A DNA stretch of 7,858 bases, taken from contig JACORX010000052.1 in assembly GCA_016179165.1 (NCBI GenBank), positions 1-7,858 of the forward strand, read 5' to 3'. Under the pieces are notes generated by a model. That model saw only the letters and a program-made list of their open reading frames with translations. It was not told the DNA's origin and searched no databases. Positions 1 to 4,576 of this stretch are shown here, in pieces. The stretch comes from Candidatus Rokuibacteriota bacterium. GTDB taxonomy: Bacteria; Methylomirabilota; Methylomirabilia; Rokubacteriales; CSP1-6. The position numbers and the translations under genes were made by a program. Numbering within the stretch: position 1 is the stretch's first letter; every line of letters starts with the position of its first letter.

Positions 1-195
1 CCCGTGGCCGACCGTAAGAAGCTGGTGCTCATCGAAGCCTGGAACGAGTACGGCGAGGGCGCGGCGATCGAGCCGCATCGGGAGTGGGGGTTCGCCTACC
101 TGGACGCCGTCCGCGACGTGTTCGGCGCGTCTCGCGGCCGGCACCGGGATCTGACCCCCGGCGATCTCGGCCTCACAGTCCCGACGGCCCCCTGA
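1..195 (+). CDS. GH99-like / WbsX-type protein, C-terminal end (5' partial)
   Basis: The reading frame is open from the first base and stops at TGA 193-195, so only the last 64 residues are visible. The motif EAWNEYGEG followed by EPHREWGFAYLDAV matches the C-terminal end of the glycoside hydrolase family 99-like / WbsX domain, where W-N-E-(W/Y)-G-E-G is near-invariant. WbsX-like proteins occur in O-antigen and exopolysaccharide clusters and are thought to act on mannose-containing or related glycans; the exact reaction is not established. Such proteins usually exceed 350 residues, so the missing part lies upstream of the window. The last 20 or so residues after VFGASRG look like an unconserved tail. 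Its presence fits the glycan genes at the other end of the window. Family assignment is good; substrate is unknown. Confidence 0.75.
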   Translation, partial: PVADRKKLVLIEAWNEYGEGAAIEPHREWGFAYLDAVRDVFGASRGRHRDLTPGDLGLTVPTAP

Positions 196-220
196 TCCTA
201 CGCGGACGTTATTCACGATC

Positions 221-288
221 GTGCGCATTTCGGTCAGCGTGAACACCAGATCGCTCCATGGTGAACGCTCAGATCGGCGCATCGTGAT
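221..288. repeat. 68-bp repeat copy 1, IS21-end-like
   Basis: This sequence recurs in the same orientation at 1916-1984 with two substitutions and one single-base gap. It contains a spaced series of related units (CGTGAACACC, GGTGAACGCT, ATCGTGAT) about 22-24 bp apart. Serial GTGAAC-type units beside a GTGCGCATTTCGG edge resemble the multiple transposase-binding repeats inside IS21-family ends. No istA/istB gene is present, so this is at most a solitary end or relic. The IS21 link is recalled resemblance; the repeat itself is seen directly. Confidence 0.75.
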
Positions 289-465
289 AGGAGCGGAGCG
301 ACGCCGGCCGGCGGGTGGTGAGCCGTCGAACTTATGAGCTGATCGTCGAGTATCGGCACGCGGTGCACGCTGAGACGGCGAGCAGGATCGCCCCGGGGGG
401 CACCGGCGCTCCGGGGCCGCCGCCCACTCTGCCCCCCTCAGAAAGCCGGTGGGCAGATCAAGGGG
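289..465. other. Intergenic stretch without a supported gene
   Basis: Together with the flanking repeat and relic this is a gene-poor stretch of about 318 bp between the GH99-like gene and the first toxin gene. A 55-codon frame (318-485, +) is open but matches nothing I recognise. The 6-bp inverted arms GCCCAC (422-427) and GTGGGC (449-454) could form a weak hairpin downstream of the minus-strand toxin, but no T-tract follows on either strand, so I do not call a terminator. Confidence 0.4.
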
Positions 466-509
466 GAGGAATCCGGTATCCGTAATACCCCTCACGAACG
501 CGCAAACCC
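466..509 (-). pseudogene. Relic of a vapB-vapC junction (44 bp)
   Basis: These 44 bases match 2068-2111, the intact antitoxin/toxin junction, with four mismatches (40/44). On the minus strand the relic still encodes the antitoxin tail GFARS-stop, overlapping a GTG (495-493) that starts VRGITDTGFL, the first ten residues of a PIN-domain toxin. After that codon the sequence diverges completely. It sits 4 bp downstream of the stop of the RelE/ParE toxin gene, so a second vapBC-like locus was once here or a fragment was transferred during recombination. It cannot make a functional protein. Confidence 0.75.
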
Positions 510-513
510 AGAC

Positions 514-794
514 CTACGCCAGATCGCGCAGGGCGCGATCCAGTTCGCTTCGAGGGATGATCCGGAGAATGACGACCACGGCGCCGGAGACCCGGTACAC
601 AGCCCGATAGCCACCGATCCGGAGGCGGTAGGTCGGAGTCTCGAAGCCCTTCAGATGCTTGATGGTATCGCCTCGGGGGAAGGGACTGTCCTCGAGCTCG
701 CGGAGTTTTCTCAGGAATCGTGCGGCCGGGTCGGGCGGCGGGCTTGGATGTCCTCGAGGGCTCGGGGCGAGAGCTCAGCGGCGTGCTTTGCCAC
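514..794 (-). pseudogene. RelE/ParE-family toxin, broken by a single-base frameshift
   Basis: Translation would start at GTG 794-792, inside the end of the Phd gene, giving MAKHAAELSPRALEDIQA before an in-frame TGA at 713-711. In another frame the rest of a textbook RelE/ParE toxin follows (FLRKLRELEDSPF, GDTIKHLKGF, YRLRIGGYRAVYRV, VVVILRIIPR) down to TAG 516-514. Total length is 281 nt, one short of 94 codons. The break lies near 735-741: family members usually read A-L-P-P-D here, and one base missing from the Leu codon explains it. The restored product, 93 residues, is normal for mRNA-cleaving or gyrase-inhibiting toxins of this superfamily. It follows the Phd antitoxin with overlapping ends, the standard arrangement. 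The change may be genuine inactivation or a sequencing error. Family identity is strong; inactivity is conditional. Confidence 0.85.
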
Positions 795-1065
795 GGCTGC
801 CGCGCCCCTTCTCCTTTAGTCGCCTCACCACCTCTGCCAGCGGTATACCGCCCTTCTTCCGGTACTCGCGCTCGGCGTCCTCGATCGACTTCCGCAGTCC
901 GTGATGGCGGCTCAGCACAAAGTCCTCGACGTCTTCCTCGCCCAGGCCGTGGAGCATGGCCACCGGCTTCCCGTGCGAGGTGATCAGGACGTCGGTCCCC
1001 TTGGCCGCCAGACGGAGCATTTCGGAAGTCTGGTTCTTCAGATTCCGCACGGTCGCGAATTTCAT
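775..1065 (-). CDS. Phd/YefM-family antitoxin
   Basis: This 96-residue protein starts at ATG 1065-1063 with GGGGG about 6 nt upstream on its strand. The N-terminus (KFATVRNLKNQTSEMLRLAA, then VLITSHGKPVAML) is the classic Phd/YefM DNA-binding fold: a dimerising domain that represses its own promoter. The charged C-terminal half (EDAEREYRKKGG, ending KGRGSRGKARR) is the toxin-neutralising part and is disordered in family members. The gene overlaps the start of the downstream RelE/ParE toxin by 20 bp, the usual coupling for a type II toxin-antitoxin operon. A good sigma70-like promoter lies just upstream (1097-1125). Because the toxin is frameshifted, this may be an orphan antitoxin that still autoregulates. 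Confidence 0.92.
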   Translation of the reverse strand: MKFATVRNLKNQTSEMLRLAAKGTDVLITSHGKPVAMLHGLGEEDVEDFVLSRHHGLRKSIEDAEREYRKKGGIPLAEVVRRLKEKGRGSRGKARR

Positions 1066-1096
1066 GATGACCCCCGGTAGTCACATGTGTGGCTAC

Positions 1097-1125
1097 ATCT
1101 TAGCGGGCGCTACCATGGGCGTCAA
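1097..1125 (-). promoter_or_regulatory. Promoter of the phd-relE operon
   Basis: Read on the minus strand, TTGACG (1125-1120) and TAAGAT (1102-1097) are separated by 17 bp, close to the sigma70 consensus, and lie about 30 bp upstream of the Phd start. The perfect palindrome CACATGTG (1082-1089), flanked by GTAG/CTAC, sits between the -10 element and the start codon and could be an operator for the autorepressing antitoxin. Motif match is direct; function is inferred. Confidence 0.55.
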
Positions 1126-1321
1126 GGGAAGCCTGAAGGGAGCGGCGAGCCGTGACACACAGCTTGCTATGACGGTGCTACCAATCCATCCCGAACCGCG
1201 TACCTCCTGTTCTCGCCATCCGCTCACTCACTGCGGCTCGAGCCCACCAGGGCCTGAACGCTTACAATCCACGGAGTGGGGGAGGGTGCAACTACGCCCG
1301 ATCGGCGCCCGCGGGCGTGTG
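1126..1321. other. Intergenic region between two TA operons
   Basis: No convincing gene is seen. Just downstream of the minus-strand toxin stop is the 12-bp palindrome CGCCCGCGGGCG (1306-1317), next to a second self-complementary stretch around 1294-1307. These could form GC-rich hairpins at the end of the AbrB/RelE operon, but there is no T-run, so a canonical terminator cannot be claimed. Confidence 0.35.
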
Positions 1322-1567
1322 CTATTTGGGGTGTGTGGTGATGTCGATAAGCCCGCAGGTGTCGCCCTCGATCCGGAAATAGAACCGCCACTTCTCATTG
1401 ACCCGTGCTTGCCAGATGTCGCGGGGTTCGTCGTATTTCTTGGCGCGTAGGGAGGGGTGGCGGAGGTTGTGGAGAAGAAGCTCGAGCTTCCGGTCAAAGG
1501 CACGCTGTATGGCGGGTGGAGCGCTGGTGTAGCTGCGGACGAAGCGCTCCGAGAAATGGGGCCGCAC
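1322..1567 (-). CDS. RelE/ParE-superfamily toxin paired with AbrB-type antitoxin
   Basis: The 81-residue product starts at GTG 1567-1565, which shares one base with the TAG stop of the antitoxin gene, so the two are translationally coupled. The sequence has the small RelE/ParE-like layout: an N-terminal helix pair (FVRSYTSAPPAIQRAFDRKL), then RHPSLRAKKYDEP, then the beta-strand core IWQARVNEKWRFYFRI, ending GLIDITTHPK. The aromatic/basic core W-R-F-Y-F and the terminal H-P-K are typical of this toxin group, often labelled cytotoxic translational repressor. Length is normal and no key region is missing, so this pair appears intact, unlike its neighbours on both sides. Expected activity is ribosome-dependent or free mRNA cleavage; the sequence does not show which. 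Confidence 0.85.
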   Translation of the reverse strand: MRPHFSERFVRSYTSAPPAIQRAFDRKLELLLHNLRHPSLRAKKYDEPRDIWQARVNEKWRFYFRIEGDTCGLIDITTHPK

Positions 1568-1851
1568 TAAGAAGCTTTGACCTTTCTTCTCCTCTTCGCC
1601 TCGGTATGAAGGTAACGGACCGCGTCCTTTGCCGAGTCGAACGGGCCGTGAGAACGACCAGCCCGGAAGTCATCGAGCCCTTCGGCGAGGCGCTTCTCGA
1701 TCTGCTTGTCCACGAGGGTCTTCGGTGTCATTACCACCTTGCCCCGCTCGACCTCAACCTCGAGATAGTCCCCAGGGGCGAGTCCCAGCTTGTCGTGGAT
1801 CTTCTTCGGGATCACTACTTGACGACTCACGCCGACTCTGACGGCCGCCAT
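1567..1851 (-). CDS. AbrB/MazE-like (SpoVT-AbrB domain) antitoxin
   Basis: The 94-residue protein begins at ATG 1851-1849 behind a strong Shine-Dalgarno sequence, AAGGAGGG (1865-1858), at about 6 nt spacing. Residues 4-45 form a swapped-hairpin SpoVT-AbrB DNA-binding domain: VGVSRQVVIPKKIHDKLGL, then PGDYLEVEVERGKVVMTP. The C-terminal half (KQIEKRLAEGLDDFRAGRSHGPF) is helical and charged, as expected for the toxin-binding extension, and longer than in a minimal MazE. The stop codon overlaps the toxin start by one base. The protein should bind and neutralise the downstream RelE/ParE-like toxin and repress the promoter at 1887-1914. Confidence 0.9.
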   Translation of the reverse strand: MAAVRVGVSRQVVIPKKIHDKLGLAPGDYLEVEVERGKVVMTPKTLVDKQIEKRLAEGLDDFRAGRSHGPFDSAKDAVRYLHTEAKRRRKVKAS

Positions 1852-1886
1852 CGCACGCCCTCCTTCTTAGAATTTCACACATTTGT

Positions 1887-1914
1887 ATCTTAGAGAATCG
1901 GGGATCGTTGTCAA
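1887..1914 (-). promoter_or_regulatory. Promoter of the AbrB/RelE-like TA operon
   Basis: On the minus strand a perfect TTGACA (1914-1909) and TAAGAT (1892-1887) are 16 bp apart, about 36 bp upstream of the antitoxin ATG and its strong ribosome binding site. The -10 hexamer is identical to that of the phd operon. The -35 box sits one base from the edge of the 69-bp repeat at 1916-1984, so whatever placed the repeat here defined the upstream boundary of this operon. Confidence 0.6.
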
Positions 1915-1915
1915 G

Positions 1916-1984
1916 GTGCGCATTTCGGTCATCGTGAACACCAAGATCGCTCCATGGTGAACGCTCATATCGGCGCATCGTGAT
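1916..1984. repeat. 69-bp repeat copy 2, IS21-end-like
   Basis: This is the second copy of the repeat at 221-288, in the same orientation, with the same spaced GTGAAC-type units. Its right edge coincides with the point where the PIN-domain toxin gene (2097-1985) loses similarity to its family. This implies the element inserted into, or recombined within, that gene. No transposase gene remains next to it. Confidence 0.78.
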
Positions 1985-2097
1985 CGGGTCAAGAGGGGCT
2001 CGGTGACCTGCTCAGCCACGCCAGCCGCCCATTGGTGATGGCGATCGTTGCGGTTGGCGAATGCGACGAGGAACCCGGTATCCGCAATGCCCCTCAC
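1985..2097 (-). pseudogene. VapC-like PIN-domain toxin, 3' truncated
   Basis: Translation begins at GTG 2097-2095, overlapping the TGA of the upstream antitoxin gene by two bases. The first 37 residues are a typical PIN-domain N-terminus: IADTGFLVAFANRNDRHH, then W, then VTEPLLT. Asp6 corresponds to the first metal-binding acidic residue of the PIN nuclease. Family members run to about 130 residues and contain three further acidic residues; here the coding sequence stops matching at about 1987, where the 69-bp repeat begins. The frame continues to 1867 through repeat sequence, giving a meaningless tail. PIN RNase activity must be lost. Overlap with the antitoxin and insertion at the break are seen directly; the family is recognised. 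Confidence 0.85.
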
Positions 2098-2306
2098 GAA
2101 CGCGCGAACCCCTTACGGGAGGACAGGTCCCGCGGGCCCCGGACCGAGCCGGCCAGCCGCATGAACGACTGCCGGGGACTCCCGGCCTTGGCCCTCTCGA
2201 TCTGGTCGCGAGCAATCTTGCCCTGGGGAACGCCGGTCTTCGCCGCGACCTGCTCCAGCCAAGCCGCGAGCTCCTTGGGAATCCGAACAGTGATCGTATG
2301 GCTCAT
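2094..2306 (-). CDS. Ribbon-helix-helix (CopG/VapB-like) antitoxin
   Basis: The 70-residue protein starts at ATG 2306-2304. Its first half, TITVRIPKELAAWLEQVAAK, then TGVPQGKIARDQIERA, is a ribbon-helix-helix DNA-binding domain: a beta strand (TVRIP) followed by two helices. The C-terminal half (SFMRLAGSVRGPRDLSSRKG) is the part expected to wrap round the PIN toxin; the G-S-V-x-G-P-x-D-L-S-S-R-K-G-F pattern is common in VapB-like antitoxins. Its stop overlaps the toxin start (GTGA), showing that it was the first gene of a vapBC operon. Since the toxin is truncated, it is now an orphan antitoxin. The upstream ribosome binding site is poor and no clear promoter was found; the IS1380 remnant lies close upstream on the other strand. 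Confidence 0.85.
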   Translation of the reverse strand: MSHTITVRIPKELAAWLEQVAAKTGVPQGKIARDQIERAKAGSPRQSFMRLAGSVRGPRDLSSRKGFARS

Positions 2307-2421
2307 ATGCCAAAACCCGCATTTTCGATTTGAAAGGCGAACGGGCCGGGCGATAATCGCTCAACGCTTGCATGAAATGTGGCTCTCGGGGGCTCCTCGC
2401 TGGTATGGAGGGCACCACCCA

Positions 2422-2589
2422 ATGATGGGTGACGCGAAATCGGACCCGGTTCGCCTCTCGTTCAATCCCCAACTTCGCGTCGAATTCCGCGGCTCGACGG
2501 TGACCTCTGACGCCGGGCTGCTGTTGCTCTGCGAGTTGGACGAGCAGCTCGACCTGGGCGCGCTGACCTGTACCGGCGAAAGTTTCTAG
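2422..2589 (+). mobile_element. IS1380-family transposase, 5' fragment
   Basis: From ATG 2422 or 2425 the frame gives MGDAKSDPVRLSFNPQLRVE, then FRGSTVTSDAGLLLLCELDE, then DLGALT. The F-R-G-S-x-V-T-S-D-A-G-L-L-L-x-x-E-L-D-E block is the signature N-terminus of IS1380-type transposases, which are usually 430-470 residues. Similarity ends after about 48 residues near 2565 and the frame closes at TAG 2587-2589. The catalytic DDE core is wholly absent, so this is a dead fragment. I could not identify inverted repeats or a target-site duplication. It separates the toxin-antitoxin island from the glycan genes to the right. Confidence 0.85.
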
Positions 2590-2755
2590 TGGAGCAGACG
2601 GCCGGCCACCCTTTGTCCCCAAAACTAGCGCGGTGGCCTACGCTGTCCGATGGACATCTTTCGCAAGGTCAGATTCGAGTGGTGGCACGCCGCCGAGCAG
2701 CGTTTCACCTCGTGACGAGAGGGGAAATGCCCTGGCCGGCATAGCCCTCGGCGGG
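2590..2755 (+). other. Junction region with a short coding-like tail and a Shine-Dalgarno sequence
   Basis: After the IS1380 fragment, a 21-codon stretch from ATG 2650 to TGA 2713-2715 (starting MDIFRKVRFEWW) looks like the end of some other protein, but I do not recognise it. It is followed directly by AGAGGGG (2718-2724), a good Shine-Dalgarno sequence for the next gene. The frame of the next gene is open back to GTG 2633, but codons before about 2730 lose the strong G/C third-position preference, so I treat this part as non-coding for that gene. Confidence 0.4.
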
Positions 2756-3823
2756 GTGCGGCGCCCGGCCTGTCTGGTCGCCGCGTTCCTGGGCGTGGTC
2801 GTCCTCGCTCTCCTTGCCACCCACGAGTGGGACCCACGCTTCTTTGCCACCCGCGGTCCCCAGTGGGAGCGCCACGACCCGGGCTTTCGCAAGCAAGCCG
2901 ACGGGACGATCTTCTTCGAGTTCGCCGCCGATCCGCGGGCTGCCGCCGAGCGCTTCCCTCGATTTCGCACGACCCGTATCTTCTATCCCCTGACCGCGCG
3001 GGTCCTCGCGCTCGGGCGGGCAGAGCTGGTGGCCTGGACTCTCGTCTTGATCAACTTTGCGGCGATCGTGCTCGGGACCGAGGTCGTCCACCGTCTCCTC
3101 GAGGGACGGGGTCTTCCCTCCTGGCCGGCGCTGGCGTACGGCGGCTGGGGCGGGCTCGGACTGGCCCTTCTGCACGACACCTCGGAGCCGCTCGCATACC
3201 TGTGCGTGCTTCTCGGCATCGCGTTGCAGGAGCGGGGCTGCACCGTCAGCGCGGGAGCCGCCTTCCTGGGGGCCCTGCTCACCCGTGAGACCACCGTCCT
3301 CTTCGTCGCGCCCTACTTGCTCCTGGGCCGACGGGCAGGCGAAGCGCCGCCGTGGAGGATGGCGGGAGCTGTCTTCGGCGCGTGGGGGGCATGGCTCGCC
3401 GGGGTGGCCATCCTGGGCGTCGGCTCGACGGCCCCCGATCTGCCTCCGGTCCTGCCCCTCGCTGGCTATCGGGCCACGCGGGCCCTCGATCTCCCCGCCA
3501 CGATTCTCTACCTCGTGGCGCCTTCCATGGTCGCCATCGCTCTTGCGCTTCCGGGACTCCGGCGCCGGCCGACCGACGCCTCCCTCTGGGCGGTGGTGCT
3601 CAACGCGCTTCTCGTGCTGTGGCTGCCCCTGAAGACCGCGGAGCTCCTCTGGCACAGCGGACGCATTGCGACCGGCCTCGTGGGAGCGATCCTTCTCGCG
3701 ACACCCCTGGCCCTGTCGACGCCGCGTGTCTGGCGCGCTCTCGCCGTGCTCTTCGCGAGCTCGGCCAGCTGGACCGTCGCGGTCACGGCGCGATACCTGC
3801 TCTGGGACGTTCGCTCCTGGTAG
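2756..3823 (+). CDS. Polytopic membrane protein, AZOBR_p60025-type cell surface glycopolymer protein
   Basis: From GTG 2756 the product is 355 residues. The first membrane segment is at about residues 7-22, followed by an extracytoplasmic loop with the motif DGTIFFEFAADP and then RIFYPL (74-79). Further membrane segments follow, with the cytoplasmic or interfacial motifs DTSEPLAYLCVLL and LLTRETTVLFVAPYLLL. The order DG-F-A-DP, R-x-x-YPL, D-x-SEPLA, x-RET is what I recall for the AZOBR_p60025 family of cell surface glycopolymer formation proteins, distant relatives of GT-C-fold glycosyltransferases. The role is probably transfer or export of lipid-linked sugar at the membrane; this is not shown by the sequence. 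The start is uncertain: alternatives are GTG 2633, which would add 41 residues of atypical codon use, and CTG 2732, which has the best-placed Shine-Dalgarno sequence (AGAGGGG, 7 nt away). The gene looks intact. Confidence 0.75.
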   Translation: MRRPACLVAAFLGVVVLALLATHEWDPRFFATRGPQWERHDPGFRKQADGTIFFEFAADPRAAAERFPRFRTTRIFYPLTARVLALGRAELVAWTLVLINFAAIVLGTEVVHRLLEGRGLPSWPALAYGGWGGLGLALLHDTSEPLAYLCVLLGIALQERGCTVSAGAAFLGALLTRETTVLFVAPYLLLGRRAGEAPPWRMAGAVFGAWGAWLAGVAILGVGSTAPDLPPVLPLAGYRATRALDLPATILYLVAPSMVAIALALPGLRRRPTDASLWAVVLNALLVLWLPLKTAELLWHSGRIATGLVGAILLATPLALSTPRVWRALAVLFASSASWTVAVTARYLLWDVRSW

Positions 3824-3969
3824 CCGACAGGTCGTTGAGGTTCGTGAACACCCCAGTCCTCGGGTCTTTGTAAAGGAACGACAAGGTTGGCGGATTTCAC
3901 GATAGTTGGAATTGCGAGGGCTGAGTCCCAGTGCCGATCGCACCATTGATGCGCTTTCCCGCGACGTCG
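3824..3969. other. Intergenic region with no supported gene
   Basis: Nothing recognisable is seen directly after the membrane protein gene. The 10-mer CGTGAACACC near 3843 is shared with the 68-bp repeats but has no flanking similarity. Confidence 0.4.
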
Positions 3970-4131
3970 TCACAGTTCGCATGGATCCCACAGGCGAACG
4001 TCATCGTAGACGCGGGGGTTGAAGCGTCCCATCGCTCCCCGCCTGCTCTCGATGATGATACCGACCAGCAGCGCCCGCGAGCCGCGCGGCGGCCAGGTCC
4101 TGATCACGACAGACCAGATCCCGACGGACAC
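3970..4131 (-). CDS. Small hypothetical protein or gene fragment
   Basis: A 53-codon minus-strand frame runs from GTG 4131-4129 to TGA 3972-3970. About five of six codons end in G or C, the bias of the true genes here and unlike the other frames of this stretch. The product reads SVVIRTWPPRGSRALLVGII, then a basic turn, then NPRVYDDVRLWDPCEL at the end. I do not recognise a family. The hydrophobic GSRALLVGIII strand followed by a tryptophan-rich end could be the C-terminal part of a larger, eroded protein. No Shine-Dalgarno sequence is evident and the start lies inside the inverted repeat at 4128-4166. It could also be chance. Confidence 0.35.
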   Translation of the reverse strand: MSVGIWSVVIRTWPPRGSRALLVGIIIESRRGAMGRFNPRVYDDVRLWDPCEL

Positions 4132-4166
4132 CTGAGCGCAAGCGAGTTGCGAAGGACCTCAGGTGT
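4128..4166 (+). repeat. Nested inverted repeat (potential hairpin)
   Basis: The perfect 9-bp arms ACACCTGAG (4128-4136) and CTCAGGTGT (4158-4166) enclose a second perfect 5-bp pair, CGCAA (4137-4141) and TTGCG (4147-4151), with a GCGAG loop and a 6-nt bulge on the 3' side. The structure lies immediately at the 5' edge of the glycosyltransferase pseudogene and the GTG end of the small minus-strand ORF. It may be a scar of the rearrangement that joined these pieces or a structured leader; function is unknown. Confidence 0.5.
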
Positions 4167-4523
4167 ATCGGGTTCGATTCCCACAGCGCGGAGCATGAAG
4201 GGGAGAGGAACTCCACTTACAGCCGGAACCTGATCTCGGCCGTCTTCGCGACGGAGGGCACGGAGGCCTTCGCGCTCTTCGCCGCCGATCCGGATCACCC
4301 GTTCTACCGCTCACTCCCGCCACGAAGGGGCTCGCGGGTCCTTCGCGTCGCGCAGGGCCGGGGGCATGCCCGCCTCGGCTGGACGCTGGCGCGCGCGGCG
4401 ACGCGGCGACAGGTCGACGGCCTCCACGTGCAGCGGCGCGGGCTTGAGCGGAGCCGGCGGTTCTCGTGGCAAGCGACGGCCCAGCACACGCTGGAGGTGT
4501 ACCGCGAAACCGTAGGCCGCTGA
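4158..4523 (+). pseudogene. GT4-type glycosyltransferase with the central part deleted
   Basis: The frame ending at TGA 4521-4523 encodes an N-terminal GT4 segment, IGFDSHSAEHEG then NSTYSRNLISAVFATEG, FALFAADPDHPFYRSLP and RLGWTLARAA ending DGLHVQ, joined at about 4437 to a C-terminal end, RGLERSRRFSWQATAQHTLE then VYRETVGR. In GT-B glycosyltransferases DSHSAxHEGxGN-TYxRNLI opens the protein, LHVQ is usually followed by YTAP near residue 90, and R-RFSW-x-x-TA-x-x-TL-x-VYRE closes it at about residue 370. Here the whole gene is about 120 codons, so roughly 250 codons, including the donor-sugar domain with its EX7E motif, are gone with the frame preserved. No start codon is found at the expected place: CTC stands where ATG would be, beside the inverted repeat. 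It must be inactive as a transferase. Confidence 0.75.
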
Positions 4524-4576
4524 CGGGTCACGTTACACGATAGAGCCGCCTCGGGATCGCCTCCCCATCGAAGGGA

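Noticed and set aside
318..485. A short plus-strand frame beside the first repeat, considered as the start of an IS21 istA transposase
   Set aside because: The residues do not resemble IstA beyond a vague helix, and the frame ends within unrelated sequence.
458..1084. A 208-codon open frame on the minus strand
   Set aside because: It runs through the Phd and RelE genes in the wrong frame; the product is arginine/proline-rich with no domain, and the true frames are clearly recognisable TA proteins.
1294..1317. GC-rich palindromes as an intrinsic terminator for the AbrB/RelE operon
   Set aside because: There is no T-tract on the relevant strand, and such palindromes are common at this GC content.
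3841..3852. A possible third copy of the IS21-end-like repeat (CGTGAACACC)
   Set aside because: Only ten bases match and neither flank agrees with the repeat; chance cannot be excluded.
2705..3991. A 428-codon open frame on the minus strand
   Set aside because: It is antisense to the membrane protein gene; the product is low-complexity (R, G, E, P rich), as expected from GC-rich antisense, while the plus strand encodes coherent membrane segments.
4167..4190. A tRNA T-arm-like sequence (GGTTCGATTCCC) after a long stem, suggesting a tRNA with a long variable arm or a tRNA-Sec
   Set aside because: The T-stem pairs at only three positions, no acceptor or D-arm partner fits upstream, and no CCA follows. 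The same bases encode GFDSHS, the conserved opening of the GT4 glycosyltransferase, so the resemblance is coincidental.
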